Positions 46,005-54,593 of a DNA stretch of 64,000 bases are shown here, piece after piece (position 1 is the stretch's first letter; each line of letters opens with the position of its first letter). The translations under genes were made by a program, and so were the position numbers. The stretch spans positions 1,364,001 to 1,428,000 of the forward strand of contig NZ_CP071794.1 of NCBI RefSeq assembly GCF_017498565.1, written 5' to 3'. The notes under the pieces were generated by a model. The model ran no database searches, was not told the DNA's origin, and saw only the letters and a program-made list of their open reading frames with translations. This stretch comes from Parasphingorhabdus cellanae (GTDB taxonomy: Bacteria; Pseudomonadota; Alphaproteobacteria; Sphingomonadales; Sphingomonadaceae).

Positions 46005-46478
46005 CTAGTTCTGCACATATCCCACAATCGCCAGCTTACCGTCCAGCTTATCAAAGCGCCAAGCACCGCTAATTTTATCATCTTTGCCATCAAGCCCCTT
46101 AATTAATACTTCCATCTCACAATTTTGACCAGGCAAGTTGGCGGCAGGAACGCACCGTATGTTTTCAACATCTTCAACAGCTGCTGTGCTCAACCAGCGC
46201 GAAAATCTTGCCGCATCAGCAGACTCGTTAGCGGTTTCGTCGGTAGATGCTCCATCGTCTTGTCTGCCAAGACTGGCTGAAACGCTGCGGCGCAATTCCG
46301 CGCCTCGACGAAAGCTCTCTGCATGACTATCGAAAAACTCGGCTTTCTCAGCCCACTTCGCCTGCGCGGTTGGCCAGAAATCCTCGATCGCTGATTTATA
46401 CTCTACCTTACTCGGAGCGGATGGTGCACAACCAATTGAAAGTATTAGGGCAGGAAATAAGTAAAGGGTTTTGATCAT
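46005..46478 (-). CDS. Small lipoprotein with a structured, SD-blocking leader
   Basis: 157 residues from the ATG at 46478, preceded by GGAGG at 46483-46487 (spacing 4). A lipoprotein signal (LYLFPALILSIGCAPS) precedes a soluble domain (VEYKSAIEDFWPTAQAKWAEKAEFFDSH...CEMEVLIKGLDGKDDKISGAWRFDKLDGKLAIVGYVQN) of unknown family. An in-frame ATG further upstream (46544) lies inside the hairpin region and is not used here. The leader appears built to control translation (next entry). Confidence 0.7.
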   Translation of the reverse strand: MIKTLYLFPALILSIGCAPSAPSKVEYKSAIEDFWPTAQAKWAEKAEFFDSHAESFRRGAELRRSVSASLGRQDDGASTDETANESADAARFSRWLSTAAVEDVENIRCVPAANLPGQNCEMEVLIKGLDGKDDKISGAWRFDKLDGKLAIVGYVQN

Positions 46479-46500
46479 AAAGCCTCCGAAGGTATAAATT

Positions 46501-46640
46501 GGAGGCTGGCCCGTAACCGGGCGTTTGTAACTCCACGTTGCCACGGAGCGCCGCCACCTTTAGGCGGACCCTGGACATACGTGACGGCCACCCGGTCAGA
46601 ATATCTGACCGGCGACAACATTGGAGGTTACAAAGCCTCA
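46501..46640 (-). ncRNA. Structured 5' leader, C4-antisense-like or riboswitch-like, of the lipoprotein gene
   Basis: On the minus strand (mRNA sense), TTTGTAAC (46634-46627 side) pairs with GTTACAAA (46531-46524 side), closing a domain with several hairpins: CCGGTCAGA-ATA-TCTGACCGG (46612-46592), CCGCC/GGCGG (46567-46551) and CTCC/GGAG (46548-46531). A GCCCG-GTTA-CGGGC hairpin follows (46522-46509). The last motif, GCCTCC (46506-46501), complements the ribosome binding site GGAGGC (46487-46482). An upstream GAGGC (46639-46635) can also pair with GCCTCC, giving two alternative folds. It resembles phage C4 antisense RNA (inference; no covariance test possible here). Confidence 0.4.
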
Positions 46641-46807
46641 CAGCCGGGATTGACCGAACTGCAAAACCTACAATGGCAAATATGGAGTCCGGGAGCAATG
46701 GAGAAATCATGTTAGCTACCCCCGTAAACTGGTGCTAAAAAATTGAGGGAATTCTATTCAACGGTTCGAAGGGCTTTTTTACTCCCGCCAATGTCTCCTA
46801 TGGGCTC

Positions 46808-46906
46808 AAAAGCGGACATTAGGGATGCAGAAGTTGTCCGTCGGATAAGCGCCCCAATCTCGGACCTTCCGATGGTTTCTGCTTTATCCCGAAAGTGGAC
46901 ACTAGA
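46808..46906. repeat. Dispersed intergenic repeat, copy B
   Basis: Contains AAAGCGGACATTAGGGATG and, about 70 bases further, GCTTTATCCCGAAAGTGGACACTAG. The same core appears at 1234-1283 and 62165-62216. It stands at the left edge of the catabolic cluster. Confidence 0.5.
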
Positions 46907-46929
46907 GTACAACCCGTAGGATCAAATTT

Positions 46930-49152
46930 TCATTCTGCGGCTTCGGCCACTGGTTGATTAGATGCGCGGCGCAAGCGGACCGGAATTGCGCTCATAAGCG
47001 GAATGCCTGTCCTTCGGTCGAAGTCTCGATCATTGAACGATAGCCGTCCTGTATTGCCACCTGCACCAAGCGGGTCGTCGTCCTCATCGGGATTGCCTCC
47101 CCATGCATGTGGCACAGAAAGGCATCCCGCGCGGACTTCCGGTGACTCTATTGTAACGCACTTGATTGTTGCACGGGCAGACTCAATTTCTACAACATCG
47201 CCTGGCGCAAGACCTAGGTCATTCATATCCTTTGGGTTTATAAATGCCGGATGGTGAGGCACCCGCTTGCGCTGCAGTGGGTCCTCGTGCCAATTGGAAT
47301 TATGAATATCGCTCAGACGACGCGAAATCACCCGGTAGGGGTACGTTTCAAAATCTTGTTTTACATCCAACCGTGCGGCGACTTCATCCAACTCCTCAAG
47401 CATGGCTGGCGCGCCTATACAAAGACGCTCTGCCCAGTCTGCTGGCTTGGCCTGAATTCGCTCTTCCGGGCAATCCATGAGCCTGCCTTTACGAGCTTCC
47501 GGATCGTTGTAAACTTCCCGGAAGGGCATGGGCGAGCCTTTTAGAACCGCGTCCCATACCGTGACCGGATCAGGGAGGGGAGAGCCTGCAGGGAACAGCG
47601 TTTTATGGTTTGCTGCCTGATCATGGTCTAGGATCGCCTTCGTCTTGACATTGAGATCAAGACCCATGCTGCCGGCCATTGCATGGAAGAATTCATGTTC
47701 TTCGCAGAGGTCTGAACCGGGCGGCGTATCAAGGATTGGATCACAAATCTGAACATAGGGCTCTTCATATCCCCAACCACCGCCGAAGCTGGTCAAAAAT
47801 TCGTTGAGCGCGGTAGTTCCAATCGTCTCATAGTGAATTTTGGGCGCAATCACATAGTCTGCTAACTCGCATGTCTTCGACATACGGGGATCGAAGCACA
47901 CCAACAAATCAAGCGCCTTCATAGCCTCGAAAGTTTTAATCTGGTCGGGCCAAGCCAGCATGGGATTACCGCCCAGAACAATCAGAGCCTTGATCTGTCC
48001 TTCGCCCGGGGTAAGAATTTCATCTGCTAATGCAGCTGTAGGCAGACCTGAAGCGCTTTCTTCAAGATCGCGTACACGAAGCTTCTTGCCGAACCCCCAA
48101 GCCGGTTCCGAACCGGTTCCAGCAGCGATCGGCGGGAAGCCTTCAATCAAGACGCCCGGATTGCGGCGAAGGTCGCCTTCGCGCTTCCAGTGGCCCATAA
48201 GTGACATGAGCACCTTGTTTAGATACTCAGCTGCATTTCCGTAGCCAGACATATTTGCGCCAGTTCCGCATGCAATGTCGGCTTTCTTGAAGGAACCATA
48301 CATACGTGCAGCCGCAATGAGTTCTTCGGGTTTCAATCCCGAACGTTTCGAAACAGCCTCAGGCGTAAACGGAGCCAGTGTCGATTTCAGCTCTTCAAAC
48401 CCGACTGTTTCCTCTTCGACAAATGCTTTGTCATGTAGATCTTCTTCTATGATTTGGCGTGCAATGCAAGCAAGGATAGCAGCGTCTTCACCGGGGCGGC
48501 ATTGAAGATGTATGTCCGCTTTTTTGGCAACATCCGATACACGTGGATCAATGACAATAAGTTTCATGCCGCGCTTTTTGGCCGCATGCAGGTTTTTGTT
48601 TGGGTTCATCCCTAGACCACCCTGCATGGAGACCACGGGATTTGTCCCAACGAGCATCAACCCGTCCCATTCCTCATGGCGATAGGCCCCTGCCTGCCAA
48701 AAGCCATGCTGAAACCATGCTATCCCCTTGCCGGGCTGATCGATAGTGACAGATGTGAAAATCATTGGCGAGTTGATCGCTTCCATGAAGGCAAGAGCGA
48801 ACGCCTGAGCAGTCAGTGTATTAAAGCCGAATGTACCTATATAGATCGCGACTGATTCCGGGCCATGTTCGTCGATGATGGCCTGAATTTTGTCACTGAC
48901 TTTGGCAGCAGCATCATTCCATGAGCAAGGCGCGTGCGAGCCATCAGGCTGTCGTTCCAAACTGTGTTTCAAGCGAGTTGGGAAACTGTGGTAGTTCATC
49001 AATTCACGGCCCTTGATGCAAGAGTAGCCAGCTGATGCAGGATTGTCCTTGTCACCGTGTGTTGCAACCGGAACACCGTCCTCAAAATCGACGATAAGAC
49101 CACATTGGGCATGACAAGCCCGACAAATCACATGCTTACGTTCGGTTTCCAT
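46930..49152 (-). CDS. Molybdopterin-dependent oxidoreductase, [4Fe-4S] type
   Basis: 740 residues of the DMSO-reductase superfamily. The N-terminal cluster site is CRACHAQCGL...SCIKGR (CxxCxxxC with a later Cys). The Mo-bis-PGD fold follows: GTFGFNTLTAQAFALAFMEAINSP, TSVTIDQPGKGIAWFQHGFWQAG, IVIDPRVSDVAKKADIHLQCRPGEDAAILAC, GTGANMSGYGNA and the C-terminal molydop_binding domain (RRLSDIHNSNWHE...HPAFINPKDMNDLGLAPGDVVEI). No twin-arginine signal, so probably cytoplasmic. The substrate is unknown; the cluster implies hydroxylation, dehydrogenation or hydration of a hydrophobic compound. An ACAG-CT-CTGT operator lies upstream. Confidence 0.9.
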   Translation of the reverse strand: METERKHVICRACHAQCGLIVDFEDGVPVATHGDKDNPASAGYSCIKGRELMNYHSFPTRLKHSLERQPDGSHAPCSWNDAAAKVSDKIQAIIDEHGPESVAIYIGTFGFNTLTAQAFALAFMEAINSPMIFTSVTIDQPGKGIAWFQHGFWQAGAYRHEEWDGLMLVGTNPVVSMQGGLGMNPNKNLHAAKKRGMKLIVIDPRVSDVAKKADIHLQCRPGEDAAILACIARQIIEEDLHDKAFVEEETVGFEELKSTLAPFTPEAVSKRSGLKPEELIAAARMYGSFKKADIACGTGANMSGYGNAAEYLNKVLMSLMGHWKREGDLRRNPGVLIEGFPPIAAGTGSEPAWGFGKKLRVRDLEESASGLPTAALADEILTPGEGQIKALIVLGGNPMLAWPDQIKTFEAMKALDLLVCFDPRMSKTCELADYVIAPKIHYETIGTTALNEFLTSFGGGWGYEEPYVQICDPILDTPPGSDLCEEHEFFHAMAGSMGLDLNVKTKAILDHDQAANHKTLFPAGSPLPDPVTVWDAVLKGSPMPFREVYNDPEARKGRLMDCPEERIQAKPADWAERLCIGAPAMLEELDEVAARLDVKQDFETYPYRVISRRLSDIHNSNWHEDPLQRKRVPHHPAFINPKDMNDLGLAPGDVVEIESARATIKCVTIESPEVRAGCLSVPHAWGGNPDEDDDPLGAGGNTGRLSFNDRDFDRRTGIPLMSAIPVRLRRASNQPVAEAAE

Positions 49153-49191
49153 TTGTCCAGCTTCTCCATTTGAAATCGTGATAATTTTTAT

Positions 49192-49201
49192 ACAGCTCTG
49201 T
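49192..49201. promoter_or_regulatory. Candidate cluster operator, site 1
   Basis: TATACAGCTCTGTCAAAA has core ACAG-CT-CTGT, 40-50 bp upstream of the molybdopterin oxidoreductase start. It matches the core of the sites near 51772, 51796, 53494, 54558 and 60927. Confidence 0.5.
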
Positions 49202-49230
49202 CAAAAAGTTCAATTAGCAAAATAGGTATG

Positions 49231-49257
49231 AAAAAATTGGCGGGCGCAAAGCCCGCC
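49231..49257 (-). terminator. Rho-independent terminator of the TonB-dependent receptor gene
   Basis: On the minus strand, GGCGGGC-TTTGC-GCCCGCC (49257-49239) is followed by AATTTTTTC. It lies 40 bases past the stop of the receptor gene at 49296. Confidence 0.85.
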
Positions 49258-49295
49258 ACAAGGAGAGATTGATTGTAAGCCGAAGCTCGATGGAA

Positions 49296-51713
49296 TTAGA
49301 AATCAAAACCTAATTCAATACCATATCTTCTTGGGAGAGTTTCTGTTCCGAAGGTAGTAAGTATCCCGGCCTGCGTGAAGGAATTGACATCTACGTTGTT
49401 CGTAAGGTTCTTACCAAACAAAGTAACGCTAAAGTTATCTTGATTAGGACCACCGAACTGCAACGTAGCCGCGGCATCAAACAAGAAGCTCTCCGGCAGC
49501 AAACCGCGCTCGTCGTTGAAGAAATCCATTTGTTGCTCTGACACATAGCGCCCCTGGCCGTTCAGCACAAGCTCGCCAAAGCCAACATCAACAGAATAGT
49601 TCAGAGAAAGACTGCCCGTAAACTCTGGCGCCCTTCTTGGCGTCAAGTCAGAAAAGTCAGCTTCGAGCAATGTGCCTGCTGGCTGCGCTGGCGTAGAAAT
49701 GTACCGAGCGGGAGACAGTAACGCGGTAAAGTCAGTGTATTTCGCGTCAAGATAGCCGAGAGACAAATCAATCCGCAGATCATCAACCGGAAGAGCGCTT
49801 ACTTCAATTTCAAAACCGCGAAAGCGAGCAGAAGCCACATTCTGTACGGTGGAAGAAGTAAATGGAGCCTCGTTGGTGGGCTGAGTTGTCTCTTCCTGTT
49901 TATCAGAATAATCATTCCAGAAGGCCGCAAAGTTCACGCGGAGACGCCGATCAAGCAAATCAAACTTACCGCCGACTTCATAGCTGTTGATGAATTCTGG
50001 ATCGAAAGCTCTTGTAGCATCCGGAACATTACCGGCACGGGCACTGAAACCGCCTGCATTATATCCGCGCGTGAACGATGCATAAAGCAGGGCATCATCA
50101 TTTGGTTTATAGGTAAGCATCACCTTGGGAGTGAACTGAAACCAGCTTTCCTCTGCTCCGCCTTCGGCACCAAACGGTTTGTCCGCATCCAGTGGACGAT
50201 TGGCGGGAACGCCTTCGTCAACTTCATATGGATCTGTCAGCCCAATATTCGCATCGCGGAACTGGGTAAAAATGGTTTTTTTGTCCCATGTAGCACGCCC
50301 CCCCAGAGTAAGCGTCAAGTCTTGTGCGAATTCCCAGTCAACTTGCGAGAAAATCGCAAATGTTTCAGACGTAAAGTCATCATTGTCTCCAGGGCCGTTA
50401 GCAAACAACACGCCGGGAGGAATACCAGGGATGCCCAATATGCCAAGATCAAGCTTAACGGCTTGATCCAAGCGATATTCACTGTTGAAATAGAATGCAC
50501 CTGCAACAAAGTTGATCGGCCCATCGAAATTAGAGGCCAGTCGCACTTCGGCGCTATACTGTTCGTAATCCTGATCACGAACGACGCTCAAGACTGGCTC
50601 ATCCGTTCCGTCGAAATCAATAAAAACTTCCTCAGTGGATGACCGCCACCCGAGAACAGTGGTGAGGTCCAGATTGTCTGAAATCGGGAAATCGCCGTTA
50701 AACGAAATCGCATCCAGCTTTGCATTAATCCGGTTAGGCGCTGTCACACTCGACACGCGATTTTCGGTGTCAAAGCATCGATTTAATATCGTGCATAAGG
50801 GGTCAAGCGAAAGTGCAGGTGTGATAGTCGCTGGAACTGGAAGATCGGTCTGTGTGATCCGAATAGGGATTGGCGTTCTTTCCCTCAAGCCGAACGCAAA
50901 ATACGGCTGCAGTTCACTATTATCTTCGACGTGATCATAGGTGATGGTGATGTCAGCAACGCCAGGCTGATTAAACCGAAGGGCACCGCCGATGGACCAG
51001 CTATCGCGCGCACCTGTGGCGCCGCCCGCTGAGTTTTCAAAGACGCCATCATCTTTGATGCGCTGACCGCGGATCAACCCGGACAATATACCGCCAACCT
51101 CTGGCAGGTTCAATTCGCCCTGGAAGTCGCGCTGGCCAAAGTTACCGACAATAACCTGACCACGCGCGCCAAATTCGCCTTTTGGACGACGCCGCTGCGC
51201 GTTGATTGCGCCACCGGTTGTGTTACGGCCAAAAAGAGTGCCTTGGGGCCCACGAAGTACTTCGATCCGCTCAAGACTAAACGGATCAAGCAAGTTAAAT
51301 GCGCTTGAGCCGAGATAGATGTTGTCAACGAAGACACCAACCGCTGGGTCAAAGCTTTTTTCCGGGTCCTGTGTATTCACGCCGCGGATCGCGATCTGTG
51401 CCAGTCCGGGACCAAGGCCAATTTCCGAAATCACAACATTCGGTACTGAACCCGTCAGATCGCGAATGTCTCGACTGTTCAAATTCTCAATCGCATCTTC
51501 GTTCAGCGCAGTAATCGCAACTGGCACATCTTGAATCTCCTGTTCTCTCCGCTGGGCAGTAACAATGATTACACCAAAGCCACCTTCATCTGCTTGTTGA
51601 GTATCACCAGACGTTGGACCGTCTTGCGCGATCGCTTGTGCTGGAGAAAGCAAAATACCTGCAGAGGCCAACAAAACAGATTTCAATGGTAGTTTTTTTT
51701 TACAAACAGACAT
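49296..51713 (-). CDS. TonB-dependent outer-membrane receptor
   Basis: 805 residues. A signal peptide (VLLASAGILLSPAQAIAQ) precedes the TonB box region (GFGVIIVTAQRREQEIQDVPVAI), the plug domain (NSRDIRDLTGSVPNVVISEIGLGPGLAQIAIRGVNTQDPEKSFDP...GPQGTLFGRNTTGGAINAQRRRPKG) and the 22-strand barrel ending in F (LPRRYGIELGFDF). The plug and box type are those of receptors for hydrophobic or aromatic substrates in sphingomonads, not siderophore-specific. It probably brings the cluster's substrate across the outer membrane. Two operator-like sites lie upstream. Confidence 0.94.
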   Translation of the reverse strand: MSVCKKKLPLKSVLLASAGILLSPAQAIAQDGPTSGDTQQADEGGFGVIIVTAQRREQEIQDVPVAITALNEDAIENLNSRDIRDLTGSVPNVVISEIGLGPGLAQIAIRGVNTQDPEKSFDPAVGVFVDNIYLGSSAFNLLDPFSLERIEVLRGPQGTLFGRNTTGGAINAQRRRPKGEFGARGQVIVGNFGQRDFQGELNLPEVGGILSGLIRGQRIKDDGVFENSAGGATGARDSWSIGGALRFNQPGVADITITYDHVEDNSELQPYFAFGLRERTPIPIRITQTDLPVPATITPALSLDPLCTILNRCFDTENRVSSVTAPNRINAKLDAISFNGDFPISDNLDLTTVLGWRSSTEEVFIDFDGTDEPVLSVVRDQDYEQYSAEVRLASNFDGPINFVAGAFYFNSEYRLDQAVKLDLGILGIPGIPPGVLFANGPGDNDDFTSETFAIFSQVDWEFAQDLTLTLGGRATWDKKTIFTQFRDANIGLTDPYEVDEGVPANRPLDADKPFGAEGGAEESWFQFTPKVMLTYKPNDDALLYASFTRGYNAGGFSARAGNVPDATRAFDPEFINSYEVGGKFDLLDRRLRVNFAAFWNDYSDKQEETTQPTNEAPFTSSTVQNVASARFRGFEIEVSALPVDDLRIDLSLGYLDAKYTDFTALLSPARYISTPAQPAGTLLEADFSDLTPRRAPEFTGSLSLNYSVDVGFGELVLNGQGRYVSEQQMDFFNDERGLLPESFLFDAAATLQFGGPNQDNFSVTLFGKNLTNNVDVNSFTQAGILTTFGTETLPRRYGIELGFDF

Positions 51714-52045
51714 TTCATTCTCCCATTCAATGCCTTCTGGCGAGGCAATGACATTACCATGCTACATTACTACAGTATTGTACAGATATGTTTTGACAGA
51801 GTTGTATTAATTTGATTTTGGGGAGTGTTCAAATCACCGTGAAACGCTCTTATTGCTTTGGGTTTCGATATGTAATGGAGACGCTATTTTCACACGCGTT
51901 CAGGTGCAAAGATCGTGGCGAGAGTGATTAAAATTTGGAATTTTCCAATGCGCAGTCTGATTCGGCCCTGTCGAAGCTCATGAACCCTACGAGAGATCGA
52001 AGCCAAAAATGCCGCGGATTGGCGATTATAATCAAAAGTCAAAGG
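51714..52045. other. Intergenic region between receptor and MFS genes
   Basis: About 330 bp, AT-rich. It contains the receptor promoter and two ACAG-type palindromes at 51772-51781 (ACAGTATTGT) and 51796-51805 (ACAGAGTTGT), centred 24 bp apart on the same DNA face region. The rest, toward the MFS stop, holds no gene or hairpin that I can support. Confidence 0.5.
51772..51805. promoter_or_regulatory. Candidate cluster operators, sites 2 and 3
   Basis: Two tandem variants, TACAGTATTGTA and TTTTGACAGAGTTGTATTAA, lie 58-95 bp upstream of the receptor start. Both keep ACAG-NN-(C/T)TGT. The second shares the flanking TTTTG. Confidence 0.45.
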
Positions 52046-53377
52046 TCAGGCAGTTTCAGACGCTCTGATCTTTCGAAAATGCGGCATAGCTTTCAATAAG
52101 CAGAAGAAAGCAAGCGGAGCGCAAGCCGCACTTACAATGGCCAGAGAATAACGGATACCGTCAGCCTCCACAAAAACCAAATCACTAAATACCGCCACGA
52201 TTAGCGGCCCAAGCCCCAGACCAACCATATTTATCACCAGCATATAAAGCGCCGTCACCTGACCGCGTAAGTTGTTTGGCGTGATGAGCTGGATAGCAGT
52301 CCCGGCAAGGGGATAGGGCAGCGTGGTGAGCAAGATGGCTGGCGCGAAGCATGCTAGAGCTGCTGTTCCATTGGGCATCAGCGGCGCAATTCCACCAAAT
52401 AGCCCTGCCCCGATATATCCGAAAGCTGCAACACGTAGCGGCGCGTCTTTATATCCTTTTGCAGTCAACCGGTCGGATAGCGTCCCGCCAATCAAAGCAC
52501 CCAGAGGTGCGAAAATGAGAAATACTATGCCATAATAATAGCCAACATCGCCTGCCGACCAATCATACACGCGAATAAAAACAGCTGGGGTCCAAACGGT
52601 CGCGGCGTAGCCCGCCATTGTGATCAGGCTGAACCCTGCAAAGATTGGGTATAGAACTTTGCCCTGTGTTTTTACATGGCCAAATGCGTTTTTAATGGAA
52701 ATCGGCTTGGACGTAACCACCCCCCGCCGTTCTGGTTCGCGCAGGCATAGCAACAGCGGAACTATCAAGATTCCCGGCAGTGAGACCACTATGAAAACTC
52801 TGCGCCATGGTTCCAGTTGGGCTAGCGGCCATGGCGCGTTCCAAGCAGCAATTGCCTCAATAGCTGCTCCGCCAGCAATATAAGCAAGCCCTATCCCGAC
52901 AAAAGAGGTCATTGTGAAAATACTTATGGCCCGGCCAAGATATTGCGGCGCGAAATAGTCGGTAATCATGGAATAAGATGCTGGCAGGATGCTGGCCTCC
53001 CCTGCACCAACGCCGACCCTGCATAAAAACATTTGCTGAAAACTTCTGGCAAGACCGGAAAACAAAGAACTCACACTAAATACCAGAACACCGATTATAA
53101 TGATTGGCTTGCGTGATCGCATATCAACCATTCGCCCTATCGGCAGAGCTAAAGTGGCGTAGAACAAACCAAATGCCACACCTTGTAGCAAACTGAATTG
53201 GGTGTCAGTAATCACCAAATCCGATTTTATCGGTTCAACCAGAAGGTTGATAATTATCCGGTCTAGATAGGACAGAATGTTTGCAGTCGCTAAAATCGCC
53301 AAGGCGGTCCAAGCTAGCTTGCGCGATGGCCAAGGAACGCCTTTTTCAGAAACCTTATCGCCAGTAGCATCTGCCAT
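52046..53377 (-). CDS. MFS transporter, spinster-like
   Basis: 443 residues with twelve membrane helices. ILSYLDRIIINLLVEPIKSDLVITDTQFSLLQGVAFGLFYATLALPIGRMVDMRSRKPIIIIGVLVFS is the typical MFS first half with its signature loop (GRMVDMRSRKP). It matches the Spns/'spinster'-like group common in sphingomonad degradation clusters. It probably moves the cluster's substrate or a product across the inner membrane. An operator-like site lies about 120 bp upstream. Confidence 0.9.
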   Translation of the reverse strand: MADATGDKVSEKGVPWPSRKLAWTALAILATANILSYLDRIIINLLVEPIKSDLVITDTQFSLLQGVAFGLFYATLALPIGRMVDMRSRKPIIIIGVLVFSVSSLFSGLARSFQQMFLCRVGVGAGEASILPASYSMITDYFAPQYLGRAISIFTMTSFVGIGLAYIAGGAAIEAIAAWNAPWPLAQLEPWRRVFIVVSLPGILIVPLLLCLREPERRGVVTSKPISIKNAFGHVKTQGKVLYPIFAGFSLITMAGYAATVWTPAVFIRVYDWSAGDVGYYYGIVFLIFAPLGALIGGTLSDRLTAKGYKDAPLRVAAFGYIGAGLFGGIAPLMPNGTAALACFAPAILLTTLPYPLAGTAIQLITPNNLRGQVTALYMLVINMVGLGLGPLIVAVFSDLVFVEADGIRYSLAIVSAACAPLAFFCLLKAMPHFRKIRASETA

Positions 53378-53493
53378 TCTTCGCCCCTCCCAAGGTTATT
53401 AAGCATCCTCTATCAAAAGGAATGTTCGACATGTTCACTGAGAAAGAGTGGATTGCCCTATAGTCTTCGTAAACTCGGTGAAATAGGATTTGT

Positions 53494-53503
53494 ACAACAC
53501 TGT
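53494..53503. promoter_or_regulatory. Candidate cluster operator, site 4
   Basis: TTTGTACAACACTGTAATAAA has core ACAA-CA-CTGT, upstream of the MFS gene. It matches the other sites in the cluster with one change. Confidence 0.45.
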
Positions 53504-53590
53504 AATAAAGTTGATATACAGCATGGCATGGTTGTGTATAGCTTTTTATCATCAGGCCCGCGCCAACAGGGACTGGAAACAAACCCCGGC

Positions 53591-54364
53591 CTATTTCGAT
53601 TGGCCGCCATCCACCGGCACAATTGCGCCAGTCATGAAGCTGGCCAGCGGGCTTATCATGTAGGCGGCGGCGGAACCGATTTCATCCGGTGTTCCAAAAC
53701 GCTGAAGCGCAACTTCTCGCTTTATCCATCGGATCCATGCGTCACCGCGCTCGCCATTCTTGCGTCTTTCCCAATCACCTCCTGGGAATATTACGTTACC
53801 TGGCGCAAGCGCGTTTATCCTGATACCTTTGCTCCCCATTATGCCGGCCAGTTCTTTTGCCAGATGGTTCATGGCTGCCTTCGCCGTGCCGTATGTAAGG
53901 GGAGTTCCCAATGCAGCCATACCGGCAATCGAGCTGATCAGCAGCAAGGAACCTTCGCCGCGCTTTTCAAGCCGTTGCAACACAGCTCGCGATAACATGT
54001 ATGCGGAATCCAGATTCTGGTTAAAACCTGCACGCCACACATCGTCCTCGAGATCATATCCCGGTGGTGTAGGGTGTAGACCTACATTTGCTACTGCAGC
54101 CCAGATAGGACCAAAATCGCTCTCTATTTCATTGACCGTAGCATTGATGGTTTCCGGATCTGTGAGATCGCCTGCGCGAGACCATATGCGATCCTCGCCA
54201 TAGATTGATGCGAGACGTTTTCGTTCTTCTTCCAGCCGCTCTTCGCCGCGGGCAGCTATCGCAACTTTCGCATCCTCTTCAAGGCAGGTTTCCGCTATGC
54301 CAAGCCCAATACCCCGGCTTCCGCCACCGATAAAAACGATCCTGTCTCTAAGTTGCAAATCCAT
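53591..54364 (-). CDS. Short-chain dehydrogenase/reductase
   Basis: 257 residues from the ATG at 54364 (GGAGC 6 bases upstream; the upstream start at 54475 overlaps promoter-like DNA). Rossmann motif IVFIGGGSRGIGLGIAE; active site Ser in LLLISSIAGMA, YGTAKAAMNHLAKE (Tyr-x3-Lys); C-terminal FMTGAIVPVDGGQS. It oxidises or reduces an alcohol/ketone of unknown substrate. It is divergent from the Rieske oxygenase gene. Confidence 0.91.
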   Translation of the reverse strand: MDLQLRDRIVFIGGGSRGIGLGIAETCLEEDAKVAIAARGEERLEEERKRLASIYGEDRIWSRAGDLTDPETINATVNEIESDFGPIWAAVANVGLHPTPPGYDLEDDVWRAGFNQNLDSAYMLSRAVLQRLEKRGEGSLLLISSIAGMAALGTPLTYGTAKAAMNHLAKELAGIMGSKGIRINALAPGNVIFPGGDWERRKNGERGDAWIRWIKREVALQRFGTPDEIGSAAAYMISPLASFMTGAIVPVDGGQSK

Positions 54365-54554
54365 ATTCAGCTCCATTTTTATTTTGTTTATGCTGCCACG
54401 GTGAGAACGGGGTAGACTGTTACGATCTGCGCAGTACCAACAACATCGATTTTGACTGAGCTGCACAAATTTCAATTGTCACGTTTCGCTCTTCCCAAGA
54501 TTCCTGTCTTGCAGAGATTCCATAATAAACTATACTAGTTTGTCAAAAAACTTT

Positions 54555-54570
54555 TAGACAGCACTGTCTA
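54555..54570. promoter_or_regulatory. Candidate cluster operator, site 5 (best palindrome)
   Basis: TAGACAG-CA-CTGTCTA is a perfect 7-bp-arm palindrome centred 31 bp upstream of the Rieske oxygenase start codon (54594), and just upstream of its AAAGGAG. This position would block transcription or early elongation when bound. Confidence 0.6.
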
Positions 54571-54593
54571 TAAGTCAAAGGAGTAAGATATCG

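Noticed and set aside
46408..46710. 100-codon minus-strand open frame over the leader region
   Set aside because: It spans the hairpin-rich leader and the lipoprotein start in another frame; composition is dictated by the RNA structure and there is no ribosome binding site.
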